DNA of 64,000 nt from Micrococcaceae bacterium RIT 802. GTDB lineage: Bacteria; Actinomycetota; Actinomycetes; Actinomycetales; Micrococcaceae. The notes beneath the pieces are model-generated. The model had not been told where the DNA came from. It did no database searches and saw only the letters and a list, made by a program, of their open reading frames with translations. The stretch covers positions 147,548 to 211,547 of the forward strand of contig JAFEMX010000005.1 in NCBI GenBank assembly GCA_016892645.1. Reading direction: 5' to 3'. Below, piece by piece: positions 52,209-60,375 of this stretch. The position numbers and the translations under genes were made by a program. How positions within the stretch are numbered: the stretch's first letter is position 1; each line of letters begins with the position of its first letter.

Positions 52209-53323
52209 ATCCCACTCCGCTTACCTGGGGCAACCGCAATTCCTCCCGTAAGATCGCCGGCCGCATCCACGAGGCTGCCGCCAGCGCCGGCCTCGAGCTC
52301 GACCACGGGCAACTCCGCCTCGTCGACGCCATGGCAACCGCGGCCTCCGACGCCCTCTCGCGGCGCGCGCCGGTCCGCCAGGACAACCACTACATCTACG
52401 GTCCACCCGGCCGCGGCAAATCATGGCTCCTGGACCTGCTCCATGGTGCCTTGCATACCGACGGCAAGCGTCGAATGCACTTCCACGATTTCTTCCGGGA
52501 ACTCCATGCCCGGACCCACGGCGCCGAACAGGAGGTTGACGGCGGCGAACCGCCCATCGACCAGGCCCTGGACGACATGCTCGGGCACACCCGTGTGCTC
52601 TGCTTCGACGAACTGCACGTTCACGATCCCGGTGACGCGATGTTCTTCGCCCGGACCCTCAAGGCCATTTTCGCCCGACGCATCCTGCTGATCGCGACGT
52701 CGAACTACGCCCCTGACGACCTGTTGCCGAACGAGTACTTCCACCATCTCTTCGAACCGACGAAGAACGGGATGTCGGTGACGCGGCTCGACGCCGGAAC
52801 CGACTACCGCACCCTCGCCTCCACTCCCCGGGATGGCCACGGCTACACCTCGGGCCATGTGCTGGTCCCCGGCTCGGAAGGGCAATTGCACGCGGCCGGA
52901 CTCACGGTTCCCCGGTCCCATGAACGGGGGGAGGTCAAGCCGACCACTCATTCGTTCCCGGCCCTCCGCGCAGCGAAGGGCCAGATCTGGTTCGACTTCC
53001 GGGCGATATGCGATGCGCCGTCGGCCGCCTCCGACTATCTTTTCCTGGCCGAACATTTCGACCACGTCGTCATCGACGGTGTCCCGGCCCCGGACAGGGT
53101 GGGCCCCAGCGCGTGGAAACGCCTGGCCAATCTCATCGACGTCCTCTATGACCGCGACATCCGCACCGACCTCATCTGCATGTCGACGCCGGACGCGGCG
53201 GCCGCCGGCGGGCACCCCGTCGACGCGGCACGGCTGGCCAGCCGCCTGGCCGCCCTCCACACGCCCGGCGACCACCCGGCCCGGCAATCCGAACCGCCCG
53301 CCACGAACCACCCCGACAGGTAG
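52205..53323 (+). CDS. zapE: ZapE/AFG1-like ATPase
   Basis: AFG1-like AAA ATPases act at the division site in E. coli (ZapE). The 372-residue protein has Walker A YGPPGRGKS (near residues 62-70), Walker B VLCFDELHVHDPGDA and a sensor-1-type IATSNYAPDDLLPNEYFHHLFEP. I place the start at ATG 52205, because the family begins here and an overlapping upstream mini-frame ends here. A GTG at 52169 would lie before the predicted transcript start. It is followed by def after eight bases. Confidence 0.9.
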   Translation: MNPTPLTWGNRNSSRKIAGRIHEAAASAGLELDHGQLRLVDAMATAASDALSRRAPVRQDNHYIYGPPGRGKSWLLDLLHGALHTDGKRRMHFHDFFRELHARTHGAEQEVDGGEPPIDQALDDMLGHTRVLCFDELHVHDPGDAMFFARTLKAIFARRILLIATSNYAPDDLLPNEYFHHLFEPTKNGMSVTRLDAGTDYRTLASTPRDGHGYTSGHVLVPGSEGQLHAAGLTVPRSHERGEVKPTTHSFPALRAAKGQIWFDFRAICDAPSAASDYLFLAEHFDHVVIDGVPAPDRVGPSAWKRLANLIDVLYDRDIRTDLICMSTPDAAAAGGHPVDAARLASRLAALHTPGDHPARQSEPPATNHPDR

Positions 53324-53331
53324 CCCCCGCC

Positions 53332-54018
53332 ATGCCACCGAACGTTCAGCCATCCCCCCTGCACTCCCCCGACGAGCTGCTCGACCGCGTCGCGGCGATG
53401 GTCGGCCGCTTCCAGCGGGACGAGGCAGGAATCCCCCTCCCCGCCACGCTGCCGCCCATCGTGCAACTCGGTCATCCGGTCCTGCGCTCGGGCACCCCCG
53501 AGTACACCGGGGAGCTGCCCGACGAGCTGCTGGCGGGCCTGCTCCAGGTCATGCGCGCGACCATGCATGCGGCGCCGGGGGTGGGGCTGGCGGCCCCGCA
53601 GATCGGGTTGCTGTTGCGCATCGCCGTGGTGGAGGACCGATTCCCCCTCGACGCGGCGAGTGCCGCGGTGCGCGAACGCGTCCCGCTGGAGTACTTCGCC
53701 GCGATCAACCCCTCCTACGCGGCGCAGGGGGAACGCACGGCCTCGTTCTATGAGGGGTGCCTGTCCTTCTCCGGCTACCAGGCGGTGGTCGAGCGTCCGG
53801 CGGACCTTCTCGCCACCTACTCCACGGAGCTCGGCGAGACGGTGCGGCGCGAATTCACCGGCTGGCCGGCGCGCATTTTCGCCCACGAAACCGACCACCT
53901 TGACGGGACGGTCTACATCGACAAGGCCATCACCCGCAGCCTCACCTCCAGCACGGAGCACGCCGAACGATGGGCGGCACCCGGCATCGGTGCCGCCCGC
54001 GCCGGGCTGGGTTTCTAG
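53332..54018 (+). CDS. def: Peptide deformylase
   Basis: Removes the formyl group from nascent proteins. The 228-residue protein has all three motifs: GVGLAAPQIG (near residues 81-90), EGCLSF (Cys metal ligand) and HETDHLDG (His ligands and catalytic Glu replaced in the HExxH sense by H-E-T-D-H). It is longer than E. coli Def (168), with about 40 extra N-terminal residues and a short tail. It converges on the S9 peptidase gene, with only nine bases between the stops. Confidence 0.95.
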   Translation: MPPNVQPSPLHSPDELLDRVAAMVGRFQRDEAGIPLPATLPPIVQLGHPVLRSGTPEYTGELPDELLAGLLQVMRATMHAAPGVGLAAPQIGLLLRIAVVEDRFPLDAASAAVRERVPLEYFAAINPSYAAQGERTASFYEGCLSFSGYQAVVERPADLLATYSTELGETVRREFTGWPARIFAHETDHLDGTVYIDKAITRSLTSSTEHAERWAAPGIGAARAGLGF

Positions 54019-54027
54019 GCGGGGATC

Positions 54028-56127
54028 CTAGACGGAGGCAGCCGCCGGGGCACCGCCGTCGTTCCCGGTCCCTGACTGGACGGGAAGGTAGCGGGACCAC
54101 CAGTCCAGGATCGCCTCGAAGCGCTGGCGTCGGTGCCAGGGGGTGCCGCCGCGGGAGAGCTCGTGGTTCTCCCCCGGGAAGAGCAGGAACTCCGCCTCGA
54201 CGCCGTGGCGCAGCAGCTCGACATAGTAGCGCTGGGCCTGCTCCAGCGGGCAGCGGTAGTCCTCCTCGGAGTGCAGCACCAGGGTCGGGGTGCGGACCTG
54301 GGAGACCTTCGCCATCGGGCTCTGCTCCAGCGTGGCGGCGAGGTCGCGGCCGGTGTACTCCTCGCTGAAGAACCAGCCGATGTCGCTGGTCCCGGTGAAC
54401 GAGAGCGGATCCAGGTAGCCGCGCTCCACGATCGCCGCGGCGAACCGGTGGTCGTGGGCGATCGTCCAGGCCGTGAGGTAGCCGCCGTAGGAACCGCCCA
54501 GGACCCCCACCCGGCCGCCGTCCAGCGCTGGCTCGGCGGCGACGGCACCGTCGAGGAAGGCCAGCACGTCCTGCAGGTCGACAGTGCCCATCGCCTCCTT
54601 GATGGCCAGCCCGTGGGCGCGTCCGTAGCTGGCGCTGCCGCGCGGGTTGCACTGCACCACCGCGTAGCCGGCCCGCGCGTACACCTGGGCCTCGTCGAAG
54701 TAGCCCCAGCCGTACTGCGCATATGGGCCGCCGTGGATGTTCAGCAGCACGGGGTGTGGGCCCGGGCCCTCGGGCAGGAAGAGCCACCCGTGCACCGGAT
54801 AGCCGTCGGCGGAGTCGAGCATGAGCTCGCGCGGTTCGGTGATGCGGGCCGCCTCCCGCAGGCCGGCGGCGAAGTCGGTCAGCCGCCGCACCCCGCCGTC
54901 GTCAGGGACCCCGATCTCACCGGGGGTGGTGGGATCGGTGTAGGAGAGCACGACGGCGCCGCCCTCCTCGGCGACGCCTTCCACCACCTGGTTCCCGGAG
55001 ACCAGCACCTCGGTCTGCCCGGCGGCCGAGACCACGTGCACCTCCGCGGAACCGCGCACGCGCGCCAAGACGGCGATGTCACCGGGCCCGAACGGCACCA
55101 GCGAATCGTTCTCGGTGTAGTCCACCGTGTCCGGGTCGGTCAGCCGGCGCGGTTGGCCCGAGCCGATGTCCGCCGCGGCGAGGACGTAGACGGCGACGCT
55201 GCGGGCGACGAAGTCGATGCCCGACTCCCCCAGCTCGCTGCCCAGCAGGAACAGCGAGGAACCGTCGCGGCCGAACCGCACGCAGTCGTAGGCGGTATCC
55301 GCCGTCGCCGAACCGGCGACGAGCTCTGGCTCCGGCCGGCCCTCTTCCGCAGTGTCCAGCCCGGCGACGGCGACGCGGTGGATCATCGAGCGCAGATCAC
55401 GGTCGGCCCCCTCGTGCAGGGCGGCGGTGAAGTAGACATGGGCGCCGTCGGGTCCGAACTCCGGGTTCGAGCAGTCTCGGTCAGGCGGCGTGATGAGCCG
55501 GGCCGGCGGGAACTCCCCGGTGGCCGACGAGTCGTCGGAGGCGGCACCCTGGGCGGCCCGGCCGACCGGCTTGACGAAGGGCTCGGCGTCCAGGTCGGGA
55601 AGGTCGAGCAGGTGGATGCCCGAGCGCTTGTCGTTGCCGAATCCCAACCCGTTGAACCGGTACTTGAAGCCGGTGATGCGCCGGGGGTCCTCCGCGCCGG
55701 CGTCGACCCCGTCCACGGTCCCGTAGCGCCCCTCGGCCGGTGTCCGGCTGGTGAAGGCCACCCGGCGCGAATCCGGCGAGAACGCAAAACCGCCGACGCC
55801 GAGGTGGCGATCGGTGACCAGGCGCGGTTCACCGCCACGGGCCTCGACGATGGCCAGCTGCATCCTGCCCTTGGCGTCGGGTCGCAGGAAGGCGATCATC
55901 CGCCCATCGGGCGAGAACCGCGGGGCGGTGTCACCGCTCCCCCGCGTCAGCCTCCGGGGCTTCTGCACCTGGACGCCGGCAGCGGGCAGCTCGAGCGACC
56001 ACAGCTGGCCGACGCCGGCGTCGGCGTCGAAGCTCGGATGGCTGGCGGAGAAGACGGCCACGCGGCCGTCGGGGCTCAACGCCGGTGCGGATACAGTGGT
56101 CAGGAGCTCAAGCTGGTCTGGTTTCAC
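54028..56127 (-). CDS. S9 family prolyl-oligopeptidase-like serine peptidase
   Basis: A 699-residue protein with an N-terminal seven-bladed WD40-like/TolB propeller (ALSPDGRVAVFSASH, RFSPDGRMIAFL, AFSPDSRRVAF) and a C-terminal alpha/beta-hydrolase domain: HGGPYAQYGWGYFDEAQVYARAGYAVVQCNPRGSASYG, the nucleophile GGSYGGY, an Asp in HSEEDYRCPLEQA, and a His in GENHELSRGG. It resembles acylaminoacyl/dipeptidyl peptidases; no signal peptide is seen. The start is GTG 56127, which follows TACGCT by six bases on the minus strand (leaderless). The longer frame to 56283 lacks support and would overlap the next gene. Confidence 0.9.
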   Translation of the reverse strand: MKPDQLELLTTVSAPALSPDGRVAVFSASHPSFDADAGVGQLWSLELPAAGVQVQKPRRLTRGSGDTAPRFSPDGRMIAFLRPDAKGRMQLAIVEARGGEPRLVTDRHLGVGGFAFSPDSRRVAFTSRTPAEGRYGTVDGVDAGAEDPRRITGFKYRFNGLGFGNDKRSGIHLLDLPDLDAEPFVKPVGRAAQGAASDDSSATGEFPPARLITPPDRDCSNPEFGPDGAHVYFTAALHEGADRDLRSMIHRVAVAGLDTAEEGRPEPELVAGSATADTAYDCVRFGRDGSSLFLLGSELGESGIDFVARSVAVYVLAAADIGSGQPRRLTDPDTVDYTENDSLVPFGPGDIAVLARVRGSAEVHVVSAAGQTEVLVSGNQVVEGVAEEGGAVVLSYTDPTTPGEIGVPDDGGVRRLTDFAAGLREAARITEPRELMLDSADGYPVHGWLFLPEGPGPHPVLLNIHGGPYAQYGWGYFDEAQVYARAGYAVVQCNPRGSASYGRAHGLAIKEAMGTVDLQDVLAFLDGAVAAEPALDGGRVGVLGGSYGGYLTAWTIAHDHRFAAAIVERGYLDPLSFTGTSDIGWFFSEEYTGRDLAATLEQSPMAKVSQVRTPTLVLHSEEDYRCPLEQAQRYYVELLRHGVEAEFLLFPGENHELSRGGTPWHRRQRFEAILDWWSRYLPVQSGTGNDGGAPAAASV

Positions 56128-56167
56128 CCAGCGAGCGTATCTGAAAGACTTATTGAAGGAAATAGCC

Positions 56168-57025
56168 GTGACCGATGATTCCATCGTGCTGAGTTGCCCG
56201 GTCTGCACCGAACCCCTCACGGCAACCCAGCCGACAGGCCGAGCGTTGGCCTGTCCCGCCGGACACCGATTCGATGCGGCCAAGCAGGGCTACTTCAACC
56301 TCCTCACCGGCCGCGGGACCTCCTTCCGCGAGGACACGTCGGCCATGGTCGAGGCCCGGGCTCAGTTCCTGGCGGCGGGCCACTACACCCCATTGGCCGA
56401 GGCGCTGGCCGAGGAAGCCGTGTCCGCGCACCACGGGCGGATTCCCCGCATCCTCGATGCGGGGGCCGGGACGGGGTATTACCTCGATGCGGTGGCCCGG
56501 GCCTTCGACAAGGCCCCGGGCGGCCGCCCGGAGTCGCTCGCGCTGGACATTTCCCGCTATGCGATGCGCCGGGCGGCCAAGCTGCCCCGAACCCGGGCGC
56601 TCGTCTGGGACCTCTGGCGGCGGCTGCCGGTCGCGGACGCCGGCGTCGACCTGGTGCTGGACGTGTTCGCGCCACGCAACGGCGCCGAGTTCGCCCGCGT
56701 CCTGGCGCCGGGCGGCCACGCCCTGGTGGCCACTCCCCTGCCGGAACACCTCGGTGAGGCGATGGGCCCACTGGGATTGCTCTCCATCGGCACGGGCAAG
56801 GGGGAATCGGTCGCCGATGCCCTCGGGCAGGACTTCGAGCCGCTGCACACACGGATCGTCAGGACCCCGCTTCATCTTTCGGACGATGACGCCGTCCGCC
56901 TCGCTTTGATGGGCCCCGCGGGCCACCATCATGACGCGGCCGGGATACGTGAACGCCTGGCCGTCCACCCGGTCCCGCAGGTGGTGACCGCCGCCTTCCG
57001 GATCCAGGTATTCCGCCGCCGCTGA
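56168..57025 (+). CDS. RlmA-like 23S rRNA methyltransferase
   Basis: A 285-residue SAM methyltransferase of the RlmA (G745/G748) family. An N-terminal zinc finger (CPVCTEPL and later CPAGHRFDAAKQGYFNLL) is followed by the SAM site ILDAGAGTGYYLDAV (about residues 96-110) and DLVLDVFAPRN. In actinobacteria such proteins are either G748 methyltransferases or resistance-type relatives (TlrB, macrolide). I cannot tell which. GAAGGA precedes the GTG. It is divergent from the S9 peptidase. Confidence 0.85.
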   Translation: MTDDSIVLSCPVCTEPLTATQPTGRALACPAGHRFDAAKQGYFNLLTGRGTSFREDTSAMVEARAQFLAAGHYTPLAEALAEEAVSAHHGRIPRILDAGAGTGYYLDAVARAFDKAPGGRPESLALDISRYAMRRAAKLPRTRALVWDLWRRLPVADAGVDLVLDVFAPRNGAEFARVLAPGGHALVATPLPEHLGEAMGPLGLLSIGTGKGESVADALGQDFEPLHTRIVRTPLHLSDDDAVRLALMGPAGHHHDAAGIRERLAVHPVPQVVTAAFRIQVFRRR

Positions 57026-57151
57026 CGCCACCGGAACCGCCGTGCGGATCGAACATACCTCCCAAGGCTGACGATCCGGGGCAGCCCCATCAGGCAAGAT
57101 GGAAGGACCGAGGGCGGAAGGTGCCCTCCCGACGTTGATGCAGGTGCCGAT

Positions 57152-57616
57152 ATGTTCGAATGGGTCATCTCAAACGCCTGGGTCTTCTGGCTGGCGTTGT
57201 TCCTCATACTGGCGATCATCGAGATGATGTCACTGGACCTGTACTTCATCATGCTCAGCGTCGGTGCTCTCGGCGGCGTGTTCGTCGCCCTCGCCGGCGG
57301 GGATTTCTGGCTTCAGGCCCTGGTCTTCTGTCTCTTGTCGCTGGCCATGGTCCTCTTCGTCAGGCCCATCGCACTCCGCCAACTCCACAAGGGCCCAGCG
57401 GACCGGCTCACCAACGTCGACCGGCTGGTCGGACAGGACGCCCTCGTGCTCGAACCCACCACCAAGATGGGTGGCCGGGCGAAGATCGGCGGCGAGACCT
57501 GGAGCGTGCGCAGCGAGGACGACACGGCCCTGGCACCGGGCATGTACGGCACGGTCGTCCGGATCGATGGTGCCACCGCATTCATCACCACCCGTGCCCA
57601 GGCACACGGCCACTAG
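57152..57616 (+). CDS. NfeD family membrane protein
   Basis: A 154-residue NfeD-type protein: two or three N-terminal membrane helices (WVFWLALFLILAIIEMMSLDLYFIMLSVGALGGVFVAL) followed by a small beta-barrel OB-fold tail (VGQDALVLEPTTKMGGRAKIGGETWSVRS). NfeD proteins work with SPFH proteins encoded next door (family knowledge), and an SPFH gene follows here, so the two probably form a membrane microdomain unit. Confidence 0.9.
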   Translation: MFEWVISNAWVFWLALFLILAIIEMMSLDLYFIMLSVGALGGVFVALAGGDFWLQALVFCLLSLAMVLFVRPIALRQLHKGPADRLTNVDRLVGQDALVLEPTTKMGGRAKIGGETWSVRSEDDTALAPGMYGTVVRIDGATAFITTRAQAHGH

Positions 57617-57702
57617 AACTTCGACGGTTCCGACGCCGTGGTCCCACGGCAGCGGATCCGCCAACAGCCCCTCCGGGGCCACACAGAATAGGGGAACCAC
57701 AT

Positions 57703-58623
57703 ATGACAGGCCTAGGCATAGTCCTGGCGGTACTCGCGGTCTTCGTGATCATCGTGCTGCTGCGGTCCGTACGCATCGTCCCGCAGGCACGGGCAGGCAT
57801 CGTCGAGCGGCTGGGAAAGTACCAGCGCACGCTCGGTCCGGGCCTGACGCTGCTGATCCCCTTCGTTGACCGGTTGCTCCCGCTGCTGGATCTGCGCGAA
57901 AACGTCGTCAGCTTCCCCCCGCAGCCCGTGATCACCGAGGACAACCTGGTGGTCTCGATCGACACGGTCGTCTACTTCCAGATCACCGAGCCCCGCGCCG
58001 CCACCTATGAGATCGCCAACTACATCCAGGCGGTCGAGCAGTTGACGACCACCACGCTGCGTAACGTCGTCGGCGGGTTGAACCTCGAGGAGGCGCTGAC
58101 CAGCCGCGACCAGATCAACGGCCAGCTGCGCGGGGTCCTCGATGAGGCCACCGGGAAGTGGGGCATCCGCGTCTCGCGCGTCGAGCTCAAGGCCATCGAT
58201 CCGCCCCTGTCCATCCAGGACTCCATGGAGAAGCAGATGCGCGCCGAACGTGACCGCCGCGCCGCGATCCTGACGGCAGAGGGCACCAAGCAGTCCCAGA
58301 TCCTCACTGCCGAAGGGCAGAGGCAGGCCGCCATCCTGGCTGCCGAAGGCGATGCCAAGGCCGCGATCCTTCGCGCCGACGGCGAGGCCCAGGCCATCGA
58401 GAAGGTCTTCGACGCCATCCACGCCGGCAACCCCGATCAGAAGCTGCTGGCCTACCAGTACCTGCAGACCCTGCCGAAGCTGGCCGAGGGCAGCTCGAAC
58501 AAGCTGTGGATCATCCCCAGCGAGGTCGGCGAGGCGCTCAAGGGCATCGGTGGCGCCCTGGGCAACTTCACGGATGGGGACAACGGCCAGCCTGCTCGTC
58601 CGGAGCAGCCGCGCCAGCCGTAG
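57703..58623 (+). CDS. SPFH/stomatin-like membrane protein (QmcA family)
   Basis: A 306-residue stomatin/prohibitin-type scaffold: an N-terminal membrane helix (VLAVLAVFVIIVLLRS), the SPFH/Band 7 domain (PQARAGIVERLGKYQRTLGPGLTLLIPFVDRLLPLLDLRENVVSFPPQPVITEDNLVVS region) and a C-terminal coiled coil with imperfect AEG repeats (ILTAEGTKQSQILTAEGQRQAAILAAEGDAKAAIL, residues about 190-225). GGGGAA precedes the ATG at 57703. It forms an nfeD-SPFH pair and ends at a terminator. Confidence 0.93.
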   Translation: MTGLGIVLAVLAVFVIIVLLRSVRIVPQARAGIVERLGKYQRTLGPGLTLLIPFVDRLLPLLDLRENVVSFPPQPVITEDNLVVSIDTVVYFQITEPRAATYEIANYIQAVEQLTTTTLRNVVGGLNLEEALTSRDQINGQLRGVLDEATGKWGIRVSRVELKAIDPPLSIQDSMEKQMRAERDRRAAILTAEGTKQSQILTAEGQRQAAILAAEGDAKAAILRADGEAQAIEKVFDAIHAGNPDQKLLAYQYLQTLPKLAEGSSNKLWIIPSEVGEALKGIGGALGNFTDGDNGQPARPEQPRQP

Positions 58624-58638
58624 CCGCCTGAATCCCGG

Positions 58639-58680
58639 ACATCGCGGGGCGCGGAGGGCACCCTCCGCGCCCCGCGATGT
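58639..58680 (+). terminator. Intrinsic terminator after the SPFH gene
   Basis: Perfect 20-base arms (58639-58658 and 58661-58680) with a two-base loop, followed by TGGTTG. Confidence 0.85.
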
Positions 58681-58714
58681 TGGTTGTACCGGCGGCCTCG
58701 CCGGTCGGAACGCG

Positions 58715-58720
58715 TATACT
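58715..58720 (+). promoter_or_regulatory. Probable -10 box of rbpA
   Basis: TATACT, a consensus-like -10, lies about 100 bases upstream of the rbpA start. A SigR-type promoter, known for rbpA in Streptomyces, was not seen. Confidence 0.4.
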
Positions 58721-58819
58721 GGTGACTTTGAGACTTCCGCCGAAAGGCCTGGGAATGTTCACCCGGTCCTCGGCGTTCTTAACGTAGACGTCAGCAGCAG
58801 CACGCAGTAGGGAGAAAAC

Positions 58820-59167
58820 ATGAGCGATCGCAGTCTTCGCGGAATGCGCCTGGGCGCACAGAGCATGGAGACCGAAGCCGGTGTCGAACCGGCACCGCGC
58901 CAGCGCGTGGAGTACCGGTGCGCGGATGGGGAGCAGGTCTTCGTGATGTTCTCCACCGAGGCCGAAATCCCTCCCACGTGGGTCTCCAAGACCGGCAAGG
59001 AAGCATTGCTCGTCAACGGCGAACAGCCCGACACGTCCAATGACAAGCCGGTGCGCACCCACTGGGACATGCTCCTGGAACGCCGTTCGGTCGATGAGCT
59101 CGAGCAGATCCTCAAGGACCGGCTTGACAAGCTCCGCGCCGCACGGGGCGAAAAGGTCGACGCCTAG
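58820..59167 (+). CDS. rbpA: RNA polymerase-binding protein RbpA
   Basis: RbpA is an actinobacterial factor that binds RNA polymerase and the group 1/2 sigma factors and stabilises open complexes. The 115-residue protein starts MSDRSLRGMRLGAQSMETE and has the family region VEYRCADGEQVFVMFSTEAEIPPTW and the C-terminal sigma-interacting helix RTHWDMLLERRSVDELEQILKDRL. AGGGAG precedes the ATG. Its presence is a clear actinobacterial marker. The many TANNNT promoters of this window are of the type it acts on (inference). Confidence 0.96.
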   Translation: MSDRSLRGMRLGAQSMETEAGVEPAPRQRVEYRCADGEQVFVMFSTEAEIPPTWVSKTGKEALLVNGEQPDTSNDKPVRTHWDMLLERRSVDELEQILKDRLDKLRAARGEKVDA

Positions 59168-59189
59168 GGGCCACGCCTCCTCCACGTCC

Positions 59190-59233
59190 GAAGGGCCGGT
59201 CTGCGCACCATCTGGTGCGCAGACCGGCCCTTC
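59190..59233. terminator. Bidirectional terminator between rbpA and the mannosyltransferase
   Basis: Perfect 21-base arms (59190-59210 and 59213-59233) and a two-base loop lie between convergent genes. Confidence 0.88.
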
Positions 59234-59256
59234 GCGGTTGGCGGACGCTGCGGGGT

Positions 59257-59988
59257 CTAGAGCTTGCCGGTGAGCTTCTTCCAGCGCGCGACCAGGCCCC
59301 AGCGGGTGACATTGAGCATCGCCTCGACCACGATGTTCCCGCTCATTTTCGACACGCCGAGCTCCCGCTCGACGAAGGTGATCGGGACCTCGACGATCTT
59401 CTTGCCCATGAGGGCAACGCGGAAGGTCATGTCCACCTGGAAGCCGTACCCCACCGACTCGACGTCGTTGAAATCCAGTGCCTCAAGGGTTTCCCGCCGG
59501 AAGGCCCGGAACCCGGCGGTGATGTCCCGGATGCCCAGACCCAGCATGAGCCGGGAGTAGGTGCTGCCCGCCACCGAGATCAGCTTGCGGTAGGGCGGCC
59601 AGTTCACGACGCTTCCGCCACGTACCCACCGGGATCCGATGACGAGGTCGGCGTGCTGTGCCGTCAGGGCCTCCAGCAGGCGCGGAAGCTGCTCGGGCTG
59701 GTGGGACCCGTCGGCATCAAGCTCCACCAGCACGTCGTAACCACGTTCCAGACCCCACGTGAACCCCGCCAGGTAGGCGGCACCCAAACCGGCCTTGCCC
59801 TCCCGATGAAGGACATGGATCTGCGGATCGGACTCCCCCAGGTTCCGGGCGAACTCGCCCGTACCGTCCGGGCTGTTGTCGTCGACCACCAGGACATCCG
59901 ACTCCGGGACGGACTCCCGCAACCGCTTGATGGTGATGGGGAGCGACTCGATCTCGTTGTAGGTCGGAATGATGGTGATTACCCGCAC
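59257..59988 (-). CDS. Polyprenol monophosphomannose synthase (Ppm1-like GT2)
   Basis: A GT2 glycosyltransferase that makes polyprenyl-phosphate mannose, the donor for lipoglycans and O-mannosylation. The 243-residue protein carries [11 protein letters not shown] (nucleotide site, near residue 40), the DxD-type [10 protein letters not shown], and [21 protein letters not shown], with a terminal basic RWKKLTGKL. It is only the catalytic domain, as in most actinobacteria other than mycobacteria, where it can be fused to an Lnt domain. GTG 59988 is chosen over a longer frame. It is convergent with rbpA. Confidence 0.9.
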   Translation of the reverse strand: MRVITIIPTYNEIESLPITIKRLRESVPESDVLVVDDNSPDGTGEFARNLGESDPQIHVLHREGKAGLGAAYLAGFTWGLERGYDVLVELDADGSHQPEQLPRLLEALTAQHADLVIGSRWVRGGSVVNWPPYRKLISVAGSTYSRLMLGLGIRDITAGFRAFRRETLEALDFNDVESVGYGFQVDMTFRVALMGKKIVEVPITFVERELGVSKMSGNIVVEAMLNVTRWGLVARWKKLTGKL

Positions 59989-60375
59989 GCGGTTACCCTT
60001 CTGGACTGTTTCGGCGTTGGACCCGGCTGCGGACCCGGGGTCCGCGCCCCACCAAAGCACCGGTGGGGGAAAGCCAATGTCCTACTATACGGGCCGAGCG
60101 GGCGCGGGCATGGAAAGACCCCGGGAACTTCGGACCAAAAAGCACGCACGCAGGCGAAATCGATTTGTTTTCTACTGTTCCCGGGGCCTTGCCTGTGTTG
60201 TTTGCCGAGATGCCGGCGCGACGTCGTAGGCCTAACTACCATCGCCGTTGAGAATCCAGCCTATCCGCTTACGACCACCTGTCAACTGTGCTCTGACTAG
60301 TTGTTTTGGATCCATCCCCTAGTCAGGACCGGCGCGTCGCCGGCCCATCCGATCGCCGCGACCGAGATGCCCCGA
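59989..60375. other. Intergenic region between mannosyltransferase and amidohydrolase genes
   Basis: About 390 bases with no supportable gene; the short frames have no ribosome site or domain. The 60100-60300 part is locally more AT-rich. It probably contains the promoter of the mannosyltransferase gene. I see no repeat or structured RNA. Confidence 0.5.
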
